A DNA stretch of 64,000 nt from the NCBI GenBank assembly GCA_964247385.1, contig CAXTUB010000012.1, positions 1-64,000 on the forward strand. Reading direction: 5' to 3'. Source of the stretch: TMP-86 sp964247385 (GTDB lineage: Bacteria; Pseudomonadota; Gammaproteobacteria; Steroidobacterales; Steroidobacteraceae). Below are positions 1 to 8,937 of this stretch, one piece after another. Each line of letters opens with the position of its first letter. Within the stretch, counting starts at the first letter, position 1. Under the pieces are notes generated by a model. The model was not told where the DNA came from, did no database searches, and saw nothing but the letters and a program-made list of their open reading frames with translations. Both the position numbers and the translations under genes were made by a program.

Positions 1-1461
1 AAACAGGCGTGGTCCAATGGGCGGGTGGGGACTTTCGGGTGTTCTTCGAGCGGTGAGACCGAGATGCCCACGGCTAAGGCGAATCCGCCGAGCCTGAAGG
101 CCATCGTCGCGATGGCGGCAGTGTCGGGGATCGGCGAGTTGCCCGGCTACGAGGACCGAGGGATTTTCTTCTCGGGCGGCGTGCCTGCGGTGGGGTGGGC
201 CTATTGGTACCGGGGCGATGCGTACATCAACCATCCGAAGTTGCCGCGCGGCATTTCGCAAGCGGAGCGCGCCGCGCTGATCCGCACATTTAACGCCGAC
301 AGTCCCAACGTGATGTCCGGGAATGAAAACTCGCCCGAGCAGATTGAAGAAGGAGCCAGGTTTTTCAATCACCTGCCGACCAAGGACATTCTCATTGCCT
401 ACGGGGCGCCGCAGTCGGAGTGGAATCGGCTGATCACTCTGTCCGCGGACGATCCGCGCTGGAGCGAATATGATTTCTTCCGGACCGGCGACAACATCTC
501 GGTGCCGGCGTTACACATGGGGAGCCTGCGAGACTATTCGGTGGGCACGATCAAGGCGTATGAGTACCTAGCCAAGAAGAATTCCAACCAATACCTGCTC
601 CTGGATCCAGGTCGTCATTGCAATCAATTTCACAGCATTTTCCTGCCGGTGCCGGGCGAAAAGCCGGAGCCCAAAGACAACTATGACTATGCAGGAAACA
701 TCATCAAGTTTCTCAATCACTGGGTAAAGGACGATGGAAGTGGGACGTTTTCGATGCCGCACGTGCAGTATCGTGCGATCGAGTCGAGCACTTGGGAAAA
801 GGCGAACGCCTGGCCCATTCCTGCCACCTACAAAACCTTGTATCTATCCAGCCAGGGCGATGCTAATGGCCCGAAAGCGGCCGGTGTTCTGTCGTTTGCC
901 AAGCCCGGTCGGCAGGACTCGCAAGATCAATTTGCGAGCGATCCGATGAATCCCGTGCCTGCCAACGGAGGCGGCGTCACCGGCGAGACGCTCGATCAAA
1001 CTGAGCTCGAGAAGCGCCCCGATATTTTGACCTATACGAGTCAACCGTTCGACAAGACAGTCAAGGTCGTGGGTCAGATCAAGGCGGCGCTTTATTTCTC
1101 GACCTCCGCGCGCGATACCGACATTGCGATCAAGCTCGTCGACGTTCACCCCGATGGCAAGGCCTACAATGTGGCCGATGCGATGCGGCGTTTGCGCTAT
1201 CGGGATGGGATCGATAAGGCAGTTCTGGCCGAACCCGGCAAAGTGTATAAGGTCGAGTTCAACAACCTGGTCGTCGCCGCCCATTTCAATCCGGGGCATC
1301 GGCTACGCATCGAGATCTCCGGAGCCAACTTTCCCAACAATGAGCGTAACCTCAATACGGGCGGCAGAAATTTCGATGAGACTCAGGGCGTGGTTGCGCA
1401 GAACGTGGTTTATCACGGCGGCAAGTACTTATCGTCCATTGAAATCCCTGTCGTGAAGTAA
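1..1461 (+). CDS. CocE/NonD family hydrolase, 3' part (5' end outside window)
   Basis: The reading frame is open from base 1 and runs upstream out of the window, so the N-terminus is missing; the GTG at 25 is not the true start. The visible part begins at the nucleophile elbow, with G-C-S-S-S-G as the Ser nucleophile motif, followed by an acid region near L-R-D-Y-S and a histidine region D-P-G-R-H-C. The last ~200 residues (starting near K-R-P-D-I-L-T-Y) match the jelly-roll C-terminal domain of the X-Pro dipeptidyl-peptidase / cocaine esterase family. Members cleave amides or esters, often of acylated substrates; the substrate here is unknown. Location (secreted or cytoplasmic) cannot be judged without the N-terminus. 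Confidence 0.85.
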   Translation, partial: KQAWSNGRVGTFGCSSSGETEMPTAKANPPSLKAIVAMAAVSGIGELPGYEDRGIFFSGGVPAVGWAYWYRGDAYINHPKLPRGISQAERAALIRTFNADSPNVMSGNENSPEQIEEGARFFNHLPTKDILIAYGAPQSEWNRLITLSADDPRWSEYDFFRTGDNISVPALHMGSLRDYSVGTIKAYEYLAKKNSNQYLLLDPGRHCNQFHSIFLPVPGEKPEPKDNYDYAGNIIKFLNHWVKDDGSGTFSMPHVQYRAIESSTWEKANAWPIPATYKTLYLSSQGDANGPKAAGVLSFAKPGRQDSQDQFASDPMNPVPANGGGVTGETLDQTELEKRPDILTYTSQPFDKTVKVVGQIKAALYFSTSARDTDIAIKLVDVHPDGKAYNVADAMRRLRYRDGIDKAVLAEPGKVYKVEFNNLVVAAHFNPGHRLRIEISGANFPNNERNLNTGGRNFDETQGVVAQNVVYHGGKYLSSIEIPVVK

Positions 1462-1574
1462 ATCACTGGGATGGAAGCTGATCTGCGCTGAGAAGTTGCG
1501 GTGTCGTCATATTCGAAGCAAGTACGCAATCGGCTCTTTAAGCTCAACTTCTAGTCTTTGTTGACGGAGGAGGT

Positions 1575-1609
1575 CGGTCGGCTCATGAAATTCAGGTGCC
1601 GGCCGACCG
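1575..1609. promoter_or_regulatory. 8-bp perfect inverted repeat in the gap before 1668
   Basis: Arms CGGTCGGC (1575-1582) and GCCGACCG (1602-1609) are perfect complements, separated by 19 bases. There is no T run after it, so it is a poor intrinsic terminator. It lies between the CocE gene and the next module and could be a regulator site or a weak processing hairpin. Apart from this the 206-base gap shows nothing else. Confidence 0.25.
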
Positions 1610-1667
1610 CTCCAACAATGCAAAACGCCACTGCTCTGGCCTGCTTGCATTTCAATTCCAGTAATCG

Positions 1668-3059
1668 ATGAGCCGGTGCATGCGCGCAGCGCAGTGGTGC
1701 ACACGATTCAAACTCTGCCTGGGCCTAGCATTGTTCCTCGGCGGATGGGGACGCTTGAGTGCGTTCGAAAGTGATGTTCATTTTGGCTTGACCCAATGGC
1801 TCGCACTGCAAGCGGGTTATGCTCCGGCAGACGCTGCGGCGATCGCGACTGGCGATCGCCGCGTGGATTCAGGCGACACCCACTTCATCGAGCTCGCATT
1901 CGACTATGCATGCGCTAATGCAGATAGCGCAGACTCTGTCTCCGTTCAAGCGCATCATTTTCCTTCTGATGCTCGTCTCCCCGCAGCGCCTGCCGCTCGG
2001 CTGGTCGCGGCAGGCAGCCCTTCAGCGTGGGCGAAGGTCAATGAATTAGCGGCCACACCTCCTGATCAAGTGAGCATCATGTTGCTCACATTCGGAGCCG
2101 CTTTACACCCGCTGCAGGATTCCTGGTCTAATCAGGGGGTACCGGATACTCCACAGCCTTTCGCAGGCGCCGTCCATTGTGATGCGAGCCTCACATGGGC
2201 GTCACCGGCGCTCCGCGGAGGCTGGGTTTCTCATCGGGCGGATCTTACTTGGCTCTGGCCAGAGGAAACTCTGGCGATGGCGGAAGCGACGTACAGAGCT
2301 CTACTTAATTATCCGCGTGGCTTGAGGCGGGTCCACCCGGCAATGCCGTGGAGTGCAATCGTTCCGCTTCTCCAGGGATTCATTCAGGCGCAAACGAAGA
2401 CCGACAAAAAGCAATGGTTCGCCGCTCGCGGCATCATGGACGCATCCTTCCTGGACGGAGTGAGTCTGCGCGACGGAGCCGAGCGCTTCACTTCAACATG
2501 GCCTGGTTTGCGCTTGCCAAGTCTTGAAGATCTCCGATCTGGCCAGTGGGCGACCGATTCGGACCTACGCGATGACATGAGCCGATTCTTTGCTGATTGG
2601 ATTGCGGCAGATCGACTCGATGTGTCGGCGCACCACGCTGCTGGAGCAAAGGCTCGAGCGGAAGGCCCAATCCGCTCGATGGGCTCGCGAGAGCTCGGTG
2701 CTCGCTTGAGGCTGTGGCGAGTGCGAGATCATGGCAAAGTCGCTGCCATGTTGCATCAGCACGGCGCCTTGACCTCGAGTCAGCTGGCTGAGGCGCAAAG
2801 GATTACGCGAGTTCAAAGCGATCTGGTAGCTTACGCAAATCCTGCCGAGGCATTTTTGCCGTTGCTGATCAAAACCCACAAAGGTTCAAATCTGACTCCT
2901 TTCTTCCTCGTCCCGCTTTCGCCTCCAACTTCGAGACTTCCACAGGCTCTGGTGGCGTTCAAATTGCGTCATGCGCCTTACGATACGGTTGCACTGGTCG
3001 TAGAGAAGGTGAATGCGTCGTGGCGCGTCATCTCCGTCGATGCAGTTGTCGAGCACTGA
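1668..3059 (+). CDS. Exported zinc-phospholipase-C-like / DUF6765-like protein
   Basis: 463 residues. The N-terminus has Arg residues, a hydrophobic core (CLGLALFLGGWG) and a likely cleavage after L-S-A, so it is probably exported. The mature protein opens with F-E-S-D-V-H-F-G-L-T and carries several spaced His/Asp positions: G-D-T-H-F near residue 80, A-H-H-F-P near 110, and A-L-H-P-L-Q-D-S-W-S-N-Q-G around 145-157. This spacing recalls the metal-binding histidines of S1/P1 nuclease and zinc-dependent phospholipase C folds, in which an H-x-L-Q-D motif ligates zinc. The assignment rests on motifs only. It is the first gene of a close three-gene module, 8 bases before the next start. Substrate unknown. 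Confidence 0.6.
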   Translation: MSRCMRAAQWCTRFKLCLGLALFLGGWGRLSAFESDVHFGLTQWLALQAGYAPADAAAIATGDRRVDSGDTHFIELAFDYACANADSADSVSVQAHHFPSDARLPAAPAARLVAAGSPSAWAKVNELAATPPDQVSIMLLTFGAALHPLQDSWSNQGVPDTPQPFAGAVHCDASLTWASPALRGGWVSHRADLTWLWPEETLAMAEATYRALLNYPRGLRRVHPAMPWSAIVPLLQGFIQAQTKTDKKQWFAARGIMDASFLDGVSLRDGAERFTSTWPGLRLPSLEDLRSGQWATDSDLRDDMSRFFADWIAADRLDVSAHHAAGAKARAEGPIRSMGSRELGARLRLWRVRDHGKVAAMLHQHGALTSSQLAEAQRITRVQSDLVAYANPAEAFLPLLIKTHKGSNLTPFFLVPLSPPTSRLPQALVAFKLRHAPYDTVALVVEKVNASWRVISVDAVVEH

Positions 3060-3067
3060 GAGGTCAT

Positions 3068-3583
3068 ATGCGCTCCTGGCTTTTCATGATTGTTGTGGGC
3101 GGGTTGCTCATCGGACTCTTCCTGATATTTCGGCTGCAGCGATTTCAAACACAAGACGTTCCGACCCCTCCGGCAGTGAGTCTGCGATCCGACTCGACGC
3201 ATTCACTGGATCAGCAGAATGCGCCCATGGGAAGCGCATCTTCACCCGCGCCTATTATTTCAAAGGCAATGACGGAAGGCGCTGCTGGGCAAGCCAGGAG
3301 TCCCGCCGAAGTTTCGCCTCGTGAGTTCGACGTCAGAGTGTTGCATGGCAAGCGCGAGGCGGGTCCTTCCGTCATCAAGCTCATGCAAGGCGAGACGGTG
3401 ACATTGCGGGTGACTTCGGATGTTTCGGATGACCTGCACCTGCATGGATACGATCTTCATCTCCATTTGAAGCCTAATGAGGCCGCGGCGCTGACGTTTG
3501 TCGCTGATCGAACCGGCCGCTTTACGTATGAGCTCCACCATGCGCGGCTCGAGCTCGGCGCCTTGGAAGTCTATCCTCGTTGA
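3068..3583 (+). CDS. Membrane-anchored cupredoxin-like protein
   Basis: 171 residues from ATG 3068, preceded by GAGAGGT; a longer reading frame from 3020 overlaps the upstream gene and was not used. One N-terminal hydrophobic segment (about residues 4-23) anchors it, followed by a Pro/Ser-rich linker. The C-terminal ~85 residues form a cupredoxin-like beta domain: L-M-Q-G-E-T-V-T-L-R-V-T, then a His-rich stretch D-L-H-L-H-G-Y-D-L-H-L-H, and F-T-Y-E-L-H-H-A-R-L near the end. The clustered His residues suggest copper or other metal binding, though the classical Cys ligand of blue-copper proteins is absent. It lies 8 bases after and 13 bases before its neighbours, so it is likely co-transcribed and may work with the membrane protein that follows. 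Confidence 0.65.
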   Translation: MRSWLFMIVVGGLLIGLFLIFRLQRFQTQDVPTPPAVSLRSDSTHSLDQQNAPMGSASSPAPIISKAMTEGAAGQARSPAEVSPREFDVRVLHGKREAGPSVIKLMQGETVTLRVTSDVSDDLHLHGYDLHLHLKPNEAAALTFVADRTGRFTYELHHARLELGALEVYPR

Positions 3584-3596
3584 GCCTGCCTGAACG

Positions 3597-5060
3597 ATGA
3601 GCACCCTCGCCCGGAAATTGACCCTGGCTCTAGGGTGCGTACTTGCGGCTCAGAACGTTGAGGCGCATTTCTTCGGTACAAGCTACTCGCTGCCCATCCC
3701 TTTTTGGATGTACGCATACGGCGCAACCGCTGCGTTGATCGTTTCCTTTGCGTTGGTCGGATATTTCGTCAATGCGGGCAGCATGCAGCGGAATTTTCAG
3801 ACGCTGGATGCGAGTGACAGTCGCATATTTCGGGCGATATGCCACCCGGTAATCATTGCCGGCCTCCGGTTGATCAGCCTATTTGCATTTTTGATGGTCA
3901 TCCTCACCGGGCTTTTCGGCAATCCCAGTGCCTATGACAACTTGAGCATGACTCTTTTCTGGGTCGCTTTTGCATTGGGCTTTACCTATCTGACCGCCTT
4001 CATCGGTGATCTATACGCCGTCATCAATCCGTTGCAGACCTTATGCCGTTGGTTTACCCACATAGCGCCGAAGAGTGCCGCCAGCCGCCGCGCATACCCG
4101 GCTTGGCTAGGATACTGGCCCGCGCTCACCTTATACATCCTATACATCTGGGTAGAGTTGTTCGGGCACACGGAGCCTCGCTCGCTCGCCACCATTTTAA
4201 TTGCTTATAGCGCTGTCACTTTGGCTGGCGCCTGGATTTTCGGTGTCCAAGCCTGGATGCGTTACGGTGAGTTCTTTGCCGTCTTTCTGCGGCTCATTGC
4301 GAAGATGGCTCCCATTGAATACGGCCGCGGGGACAATGGGCGGCGTCAATTGCGCTTGAGACAGCCCTTCATTGGACTGGTCACTGATAAGGCGGAGAAT
4401 TCAAGCCTCGTTCTTTTCGTGCTGTTCATGCTGTCATCGACAGCATTCGATGGTGCGCACGAAACGCTTCCGTGGGTGGGGCTGTTTTGGAAAGGCATTT
4501 ATCCGCTCATCGAGCCTTTGGTTACGTCGTTGAGCAGGCAGCCCTACGCCGTTGCATCCAATCTATTCTATGGATGGCAATGGCTGATGCTGGCTATTTC
4601 TCCATTGATTTATTACGGCATCTATTCATTATTCATCGCTTGGACGAAAGTCATCACGCGCAGTGAGTTATCCGTCCGAGAATTAGGCGCGCGTTTTGCA
4701 TTTACTCTGATTCCCATCGCCTTCGTTTACAACGTCACTCATTACTACACATTGCTGATCACCGAAGGTCCAAAGCTACTGACACTGGTGTCTGATCCCT
4801 TCGGCGAGGGGTGGAATCTCTTGGGAACTCGAGACCTCTCGATCCCGTTGATCATTCCGGGCGCCGGTTTTGTTTGGCACACACAAGTTTGGCTAATCCT
4901 CGTGGGCCACATCGTGAGCGTATACCTGGCGCACTTGCAAGCACTACAGATCTTTGGCAGCGGACGTCGAGCGACGCTCAGTCAAGTACCCATGCTGCTG
5001 CTCATGGTCATCTTTACCACGGTGGGGCTGTGGATCCTGTCGCTTCCAATCGGCAGTTGA
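3597..5060 (+). CDS. Polytopic membrane protein (relatives annotated as fenitrothion hydrolase subunit)
   Basis: 487 residues with a possible signal segment ending at V-E-A-H and then about 11 hydrophobic helices. Just after the first segment comes A-H-F-F-G-T-S-Y-S-L-P-I-P-F-W-M-Y, a hallmark start in a family of integral membrane proteins, some of which I recall being annotated as fenitrothion hydrolase subunits. That name is from memory, and hydrolysis of organophosphates is not shown by this sequence. Conserved-looking polar sites include G-H-T-E-P-R-S in a loop and N-V-T-H-Y-Y in a late helix. The gene follows the cupredoxin gene by 13 bases, so the two products probably act together in or at the inner membrane. 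Confidence 0.55.
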   Translation: MSTLARKLTLALGCVLAAQNVEAHFFGTSYSLPIPFWMYAYGATAALIVSFALVGYFVNAGSMQRNFQTLDASDSRIFRAICHPVIIAGLRLISLFAFLMVILTGLFGNPSAYDNLSMTLFWVAFALGFTYLTAFIGDLYAVINPLQTLCRWFTHIAPKSAASRRAYPAWLGYWPALTLYILYIWVELFGHTEPRSLATILIAYSAVTLAGAWIFGVQAWMRYGEFFAVFLRLIAKMAPIEYGRGDNGRRQLRLRQPFIGLVTDKAENSSLVLFVLFMLSSTAFDGAHETLPWVGLFWKGIYPLIEPLVTSLSRQPYAVASNLFYGWQWLMLAISPLIYYGIYSLFIAWTKVITRSELSVRELGARFAFTLIPIAFVYNVTHYYTLLITEGPKLLTLVSDPFGEGWNLLGTRDLSIPLIIPGAGFVWHTQVWLILVGHIVSVYLAHLQALQIFGSGRRATLSQVPMLLLMVIFTTVGLWILSLPIGS

Positions 5061-5218
5061 CCCCAAGCAACAGCGACCGCAAAGCCGGCCCGCATCCACT
5101 TGCAGGGGGCGCGAAGCGCTTTTATCATGTTGCGCATCAACGTTCAGCAATCGGGCTGATGTTTGTCCGCCGGTTATTCTAGCCGCATGAACTGTTGATT
5201 GCCCCGCCAACAAATTTT

Positions 5219-6667
5219 ATGCGGCGGCGGAATTTCACGGAGTTTTCCCCTTTGCACACTGGCAAATTGTATATCGATGGCAAGATACTCGACGGCGATG
5301 CCGGCACATTCGAAGTGCGCAATCCTGCTACTGATACCGTTTTTGGAAAGGCGCCAATCTCGTCCGCAGAGCAGGTGAACTCTGCGGTGTGCGCCGCGGC
5401 GCACGCGCAAAAAAAATGGGCCGGCTTGCCCGATGTGGAGCGCAAGGAGGCGCTGCTTCGCATCGCCGAAGTCCTGGAAACGCATTCCGACGAACTGGCG
5501 CGCGCCATTACTCGCGAACAGGGGAAGCCCCTATTCGGGCCGGGAGCCCGTCTCGAGGTTCAAGCTTGCGTCAAATGGACCCGCGCGACGGCAGCACTGA
5601 ATCTTCCGGTGGAGGTTGCTTTCGAAGATTCCACACGACGGGATGAAATTCACTGGAAACCCCTCGGCGTGATCGGCGCTCTTACACCATGGAATTGGCC
5701 GCTGATGATCGCAATTTGGCAAATCATCCCGGGCCTTCGCATGGGCAACACTGCGGTCGTCAAACCTTCGGAGTTCACACCGCTGTGTACGCTTCGCATG
5801 CTGCAGCTCATCGGCGAGGCTCTGCCGGCAGGTGTTCTAAATTCGATTTGCGGCGACGGTGCCGTGGGTCAAATGCTCACGCGCCACCCAGGCGTCCACA
5901 AAATCATGTTCACGGGCTCCTTGAGCACAGGCAAAAAAGTAGTCGCAGCGAGCGCAGAAACACTTGCGCGCGTTACGCTCGAGTTGGGAGGCAATGATGC
6001 CGCCGTCGTGCTCGAAAGTTGCGATCCCAAAGCCATCGCGGAGCCGCTCTTCTGGAGTGCGTTCGCCAACGTGGGGCAGACTTGTGCCTGTGTGAAGCGT
6101 CTGTATGTCCACGAAAACATCTACGAGCAAATGGTTGCCGAGCTTGCGGCCGTTGCCAAACGCATGCCGATGGGTGATGGAACTCAAGAAGGCGTCGTGT
6201 TGGGACCTATGCAGAACAAGAAGCAATTCGAGATTGTCTCTGCGCTCGTGGAAGACTCGAAGCGGCGCGGTGCGCGAATCGTGACGGGAGGAGATGCCCT
6301 GAAAGGACAAGGATATTTTTTTCCGATCACACTGGTGGCCGACATCGAAGACGATAGTTCGCTCGTCAAAGAAGAACAATTCGGGCCCGCGCTGCCCATT
6401 CTCAAGTTCAAGAGCGAGGCCGAGGCGATTGAACGGGCCAACAGTCTCGACGCTGCGCTAGGCGCATCGGTGTGGAGTGCCGATTCTGATGCCGCGATGC
6501 GCGTAGCATCTCAACTCGAAGCAGGAACTGTTTGGATCAACCAGCATGGGGCAATTCATCCGATGGTGCCATTCGGTGGTGCGAAGGGCTCGGGCTACGG
6601 TCTTGAGTTCGGAATCGAGGGTTTGAAAGCGGTTTCGCAGCCCAAAGTCATCAGCATCAAGAAATAG
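5219..6667 (+). CDS. NAD(P)-dependent aldehyde dehydrogenase
   Basis: 482 residues from ATG 5219; a TTG at 5195 in the same frame is possible. Aldehyde dehydrogenase superfamily: T-P-W-N-W-P-L near residue 155, the nucleotide-binding F-T-G-S-L-S-T-G-K, the general-base Glu in L-E-L-G-G-N-D, and the catalytic Cys in G-Q-T-C-A-C-V. The C-terminus V-P-F-G-G-A-K-G-S-G-Y-G is typical. It oxidises an aldehyde to the acid in the cytoplasm. It is separated by 150-200 bases from genes on both sides, so it is probably its own transcription unit. The substrate is unknown. Its relation to the ALDH at 13599 is family-level only. Confidence 0.9.
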   Translation: MRRRNFTEFSPLHTGKLYIDGKILDGDAGTFEVRNPATDTVFGKAPISSAEQVNSAVCAAAHAQKKWAGLPDVERKEALLRIAEVLETHSDELARAITREQGKPLFGPGARLEVQACVKWTRATAALNLPVEVAFEDSTRRDEIHWKPLGVIGALTPWNWPLMIAIWQIIPGLRMGNTAVVKPSEFTPLCTLRMLQLIGEALPAGVLNSICGDGAVGQMLTRHPGVHKIMFTGSLSTGKKVVAASAETLARVTLELGGNDAAVVLESCDPKAIAEPLFWSAFANVGQTCACVKRLYVHENIYEQMVAELAAVAKRMPMGDGTQEGVVLGPMQNKKQFEIVSALVEDSKRRGARIVTGGDALKGQGYFFPITLVADIEDDSSLVKEEQFGPALPILKFKSEAEAIERANSLDAALGASVWSADSDAAMRVASQLEAGTVWINQHGAIHPMVPFGGAKGSGYGLEFGIEGLKAVSQPKVISIKK

Positions 6668-6822
6668 GAACCTTGCGGTTCTCAAGGTGACAAAGTCTTC
6701 ACGCATCCACCTAGGAGTCGCTGCCTGTTCATATGACCGATCAGCAGCCCAATCCTCAGCGCGGCAGAAGGGGTGTCCGTCGACAAGGCGCCGCTTCAGT
6801 GGCTCCCTAATGTGGTCGGCCC

Positions 6823-6838
6823 TGTACTAAACTGTACA
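6823..6838. promoter_or_regulatory. Operator-like inverted repeat before the cupin gene
   Basis: TGTAC-TAAACT-GTACA, perfect 5-bp arms with a 6-base spacer, lying 33 bases before the ATG at 6871. The position fits a regulator site over the promoter of the cupin gene. No convincing -35/-10 pair could be assigned. Confidence 0.35.
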
Positions 6839-6870
6839 AACACCCAATGGTATGAGGCTGGGAAGACGTT

Positions 6871-7395
6871 ATGAAAAAGGCTTCGTCAAATGCAAATGGT
6901 CTCATTACGCGTCGAACGATGATTCAAACAGCCGGCGTGGCGTCTCTAGCCGCGCCGCAGTTATTTCGGCGCGCTCATGCCATGGCTCCGGAATCATCGG
7001 CTGCTGCTCGTGAATATCAGTTTCTCAATGATCCCGATCGAGCCGCAATCTCGCGCGCATCCATACACGGCGGAAAAGGCGAAATTGACGTCAAGTTTTT
7101 TTTCAGCGAAGCATTCGACTCGACGTCTAAACCCGCCGTCTTGCTGATTTACGATATTCCGCCGGGCGCCAGTGAAGGTGTCCACACCCATCATGTGGGT
7201 GACACGAAAGAAGGCTCGTTCGACGAGTTTTATTACATCTTGCAGGGCAAAGGCGAGATGAAAATCGCGGGCAAGCCGGTCGCGGTTGCTCAAGGGGATC
7301 ATATTTTTACGCCCAACGGCATTTCCCACGGAATCGAGAATACTTCGAAGGAAGGCAATCTACGGGTTTATCTCGTAGCCCTCATCCGCGCATAG
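6871..7395 (+). CDS. Tat-exported cupin-domain protein
   Basis: 174 residues. The N-terminus has a twin-arginine motif (T-R-R-T-M-I-Q) and a hydrophobic stretch ending near R-A-H-A, so it is likely exported folded to the periplasm. The C-terminal half is a single cupin: G-V-H-T-H-H-V-G-D with two or three His ligands, a Glu in D-E-F-Y-Y-I-L-Q-G-K-G, and the second motif G-I-S-H-G-I-E-N. These residues would bind a divalent metal. Its enzymatic or sensory role cannot be inferred. SD-like GGGAAG precedes the ATG. It stands alone between two longer gaps, with an inverted repeat upstream. Confidence 0.75.
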   Translation: MKKASSNANGLITRRTMIQTAGVASLAAPQLFRRAHAMAPESSAAAREYQFLNDPDRAAISRASIHGGKGEIDVKFFFSEAFDSTSKPAVLLIYDIPPGASEGVHTHHVGDTKEGSFDEFYYILQGKGEMKIAGKPVAVAQGDHIFTPNGISHGIENTSKEGNLRVYLVALIRA

Positions 7396-7671
7396 CCGCA
7401 GCGCCGCGCTGCTTTCACGATCGTTCCGTCGGCAAATGTTGGCGAGCATGAGTCGCTCAACTCAAGGTTTGCGCCATGAACATGTCGCCGTTGACCTGAG
7501 GCTCTGCGCGGGTGGCTTCGGTTGGCAGCTGCGAAACGCGTCCAGCCCGAGGCGATTTGACGGAAGGGCTGTGCTTGGCATATGGTGCGGTTCCAAGTCA
7601 CATGACTTATCTTCGCAGGTACCCTGCATTGCTTTGGAATGGCTGAGGCTCTGGAGCTCTGAAGCGCCGGC

Positions 7672-8937
7672 ATGCGTGAAGGCCTGATCATCCTCGTTCT
7701 CGGCACCGCTGATACCAAAGCGGATGAATTGCTGTTCATCAAGAAGTGCATCGAACGGGAAGGGGCTGCTGCGCAGATCATGGATGTCGGGGTGCTGGGC
7801 CAGCCGCCATTTCGTCCGGAAATTGCCAACTCGGACGTCGCGGCCGCGGCTGGAACCACCATCGCGGATATCGTCGCGCTGGGGGATGAAAACGAGGCCA
7901 TGAAAGTCATGGCGCACGGTGCGGTCGCGCTAGCCGTCACTCGGTATCAGCAAGGCCAAGTGCACGGTGTCCTCGCTTTGGGTGGCACCATGGGTACCGA
8001 CCTTGCGCTGGATGTCACTGCGGCGCTGCCGTTGGGAATGCCGAAGTTCATCGTCAGCACGGTGGCCTATTCACACTTGATTCCGCCGGAGCGATTGGCT
8101 CCCGACCTGATGATGGTTTTGTGGGCGGGCGGCTTGTATGGCCTCAATTCGATTTGTCGATCGATACTCAGCCAGGCCGCAGGGGCCGTGCTGGGCGCAT
8201 GCAGCGCCATCGAGCACTCGATCGAGGAACGCCCCGCCGTTGCAATCGGCGGTTTGGGTAAGTCTTGCCTCAGCTACATGGTTGACCTCAAACCTGCGCT
8301 CGAGAAGCGTGGATTCGAGGTCGTGGTGTTTCATTGCACGGGAATGGGCGGACGCGCCATGGAGGCTCTCATCGAGCAACGCGCTTTTTGCGCGGTGTTT
8401 GATTTCGCTTTGTGCGAGCTGTCCAATTATGTTCATGGCTCGGTGGTGAATGCGGGTGCATCGCGGCTCGAAGCGGCGGGCGCTGCGGGAGTTCCCCAAA
8501 TCGTGGCGCCAGGTGCCAGTGACATGGTGGATGTTCAGGCGTGGGCGCCGCTCCCAGCGCGCTATGAGGGGCGTCCTTATCATGCCCACAACCGGCTGAT
8601 CGGCTCGACCATCACGACGTCGGCGGAACGGCGCGAGATTGCGCGTTACGTTGCCGGCAAACTGAACGTCAGCAAAGGACCCACCGCTTTCTTGCTGCCT
8701 CGTCGAGGCGTCCACGCTTGGGACCGTCCGGGCCAGGCGTTGCATGACGCCGAGGCGCACGCGGCCTACTGCGATGAGTTTCGCAAGTGTCTCAAGCCGC
8801 CAATCACCGTGCATGACCTCGACATGCATATCAACGATGAGGCGTTCGTGGACAAATCCTTGGCCATCTTCGATGACTGGGTAGCGAAGGGATTGATCAG
8901 GACGGATGGCTCGGGTGCCGGCAGACAACGCGCATGA
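7672..8937 (+). CDS. Tm-1-like ATP-binding domain protein (UPF0261)
   Basis: 421 residues, full length for the UPF0261 / Tm-1-like family. It starts G-L-I-I-L-V-L-G-T-A-D-T-K-A-D-E, the usual N-terminal signature, with G-L-G-G-T-M-G-T-type glycine loops near residue 105 and F-H-C-T-G-M-G-G-R-A-M-E near 225. The family includes the nucleotide-binding half of the plant Tm-1 protein, but its bacterial biochemical role is not settled. It is the first gene of a coupled operon: its TGA overlaps the ATG of the next gene (ATGA at 8934). That position next to flavin demethylases suggests a role in the same catabolic route. Confidence 0.85.
   Translation: MREGLIILVLGTADTKADELLFIKKCIEREGAAAQIMDVGVLGQPPFRPEIANSDVAAAAGTTIADIVALGDENEAMKVMAHGAVALAVTRYQQGQVHGVLALGGTMGTDLALDVTAALPLGMPKFIVSTVAYSHLIPPERLAPDLMMVLWAGGLYGLNSICRSILSQAAGAVLGACSAIEHSIEERPAVAIGGLGKSCLSYMVDLKPALEKRGFEVVVFHCTGMGGRAMEALIEQRAFCAVFDFALCELSNYVHGSVVNAGASRLEAAGAAGVPQIVAPGASDMVDVQAWAPLPARYEGRPYHAHNRLIGSTITTSAERREIARYVAGKLNVSKGPTAFLLPRRGVHAWDRPGQALHDAEAHAAYCDEFRKCLKPPITVHDLDMHINDEAFVDKSLAIFDDWVAKGLIRTDGSGAGRQRA

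Noticed and set aside
3597..5060. Firm naming as fenitrothion hydrolase
   Set aside because: It rests on remembered annotation of relatives; the sequence shows only a polytopic membrane protein.
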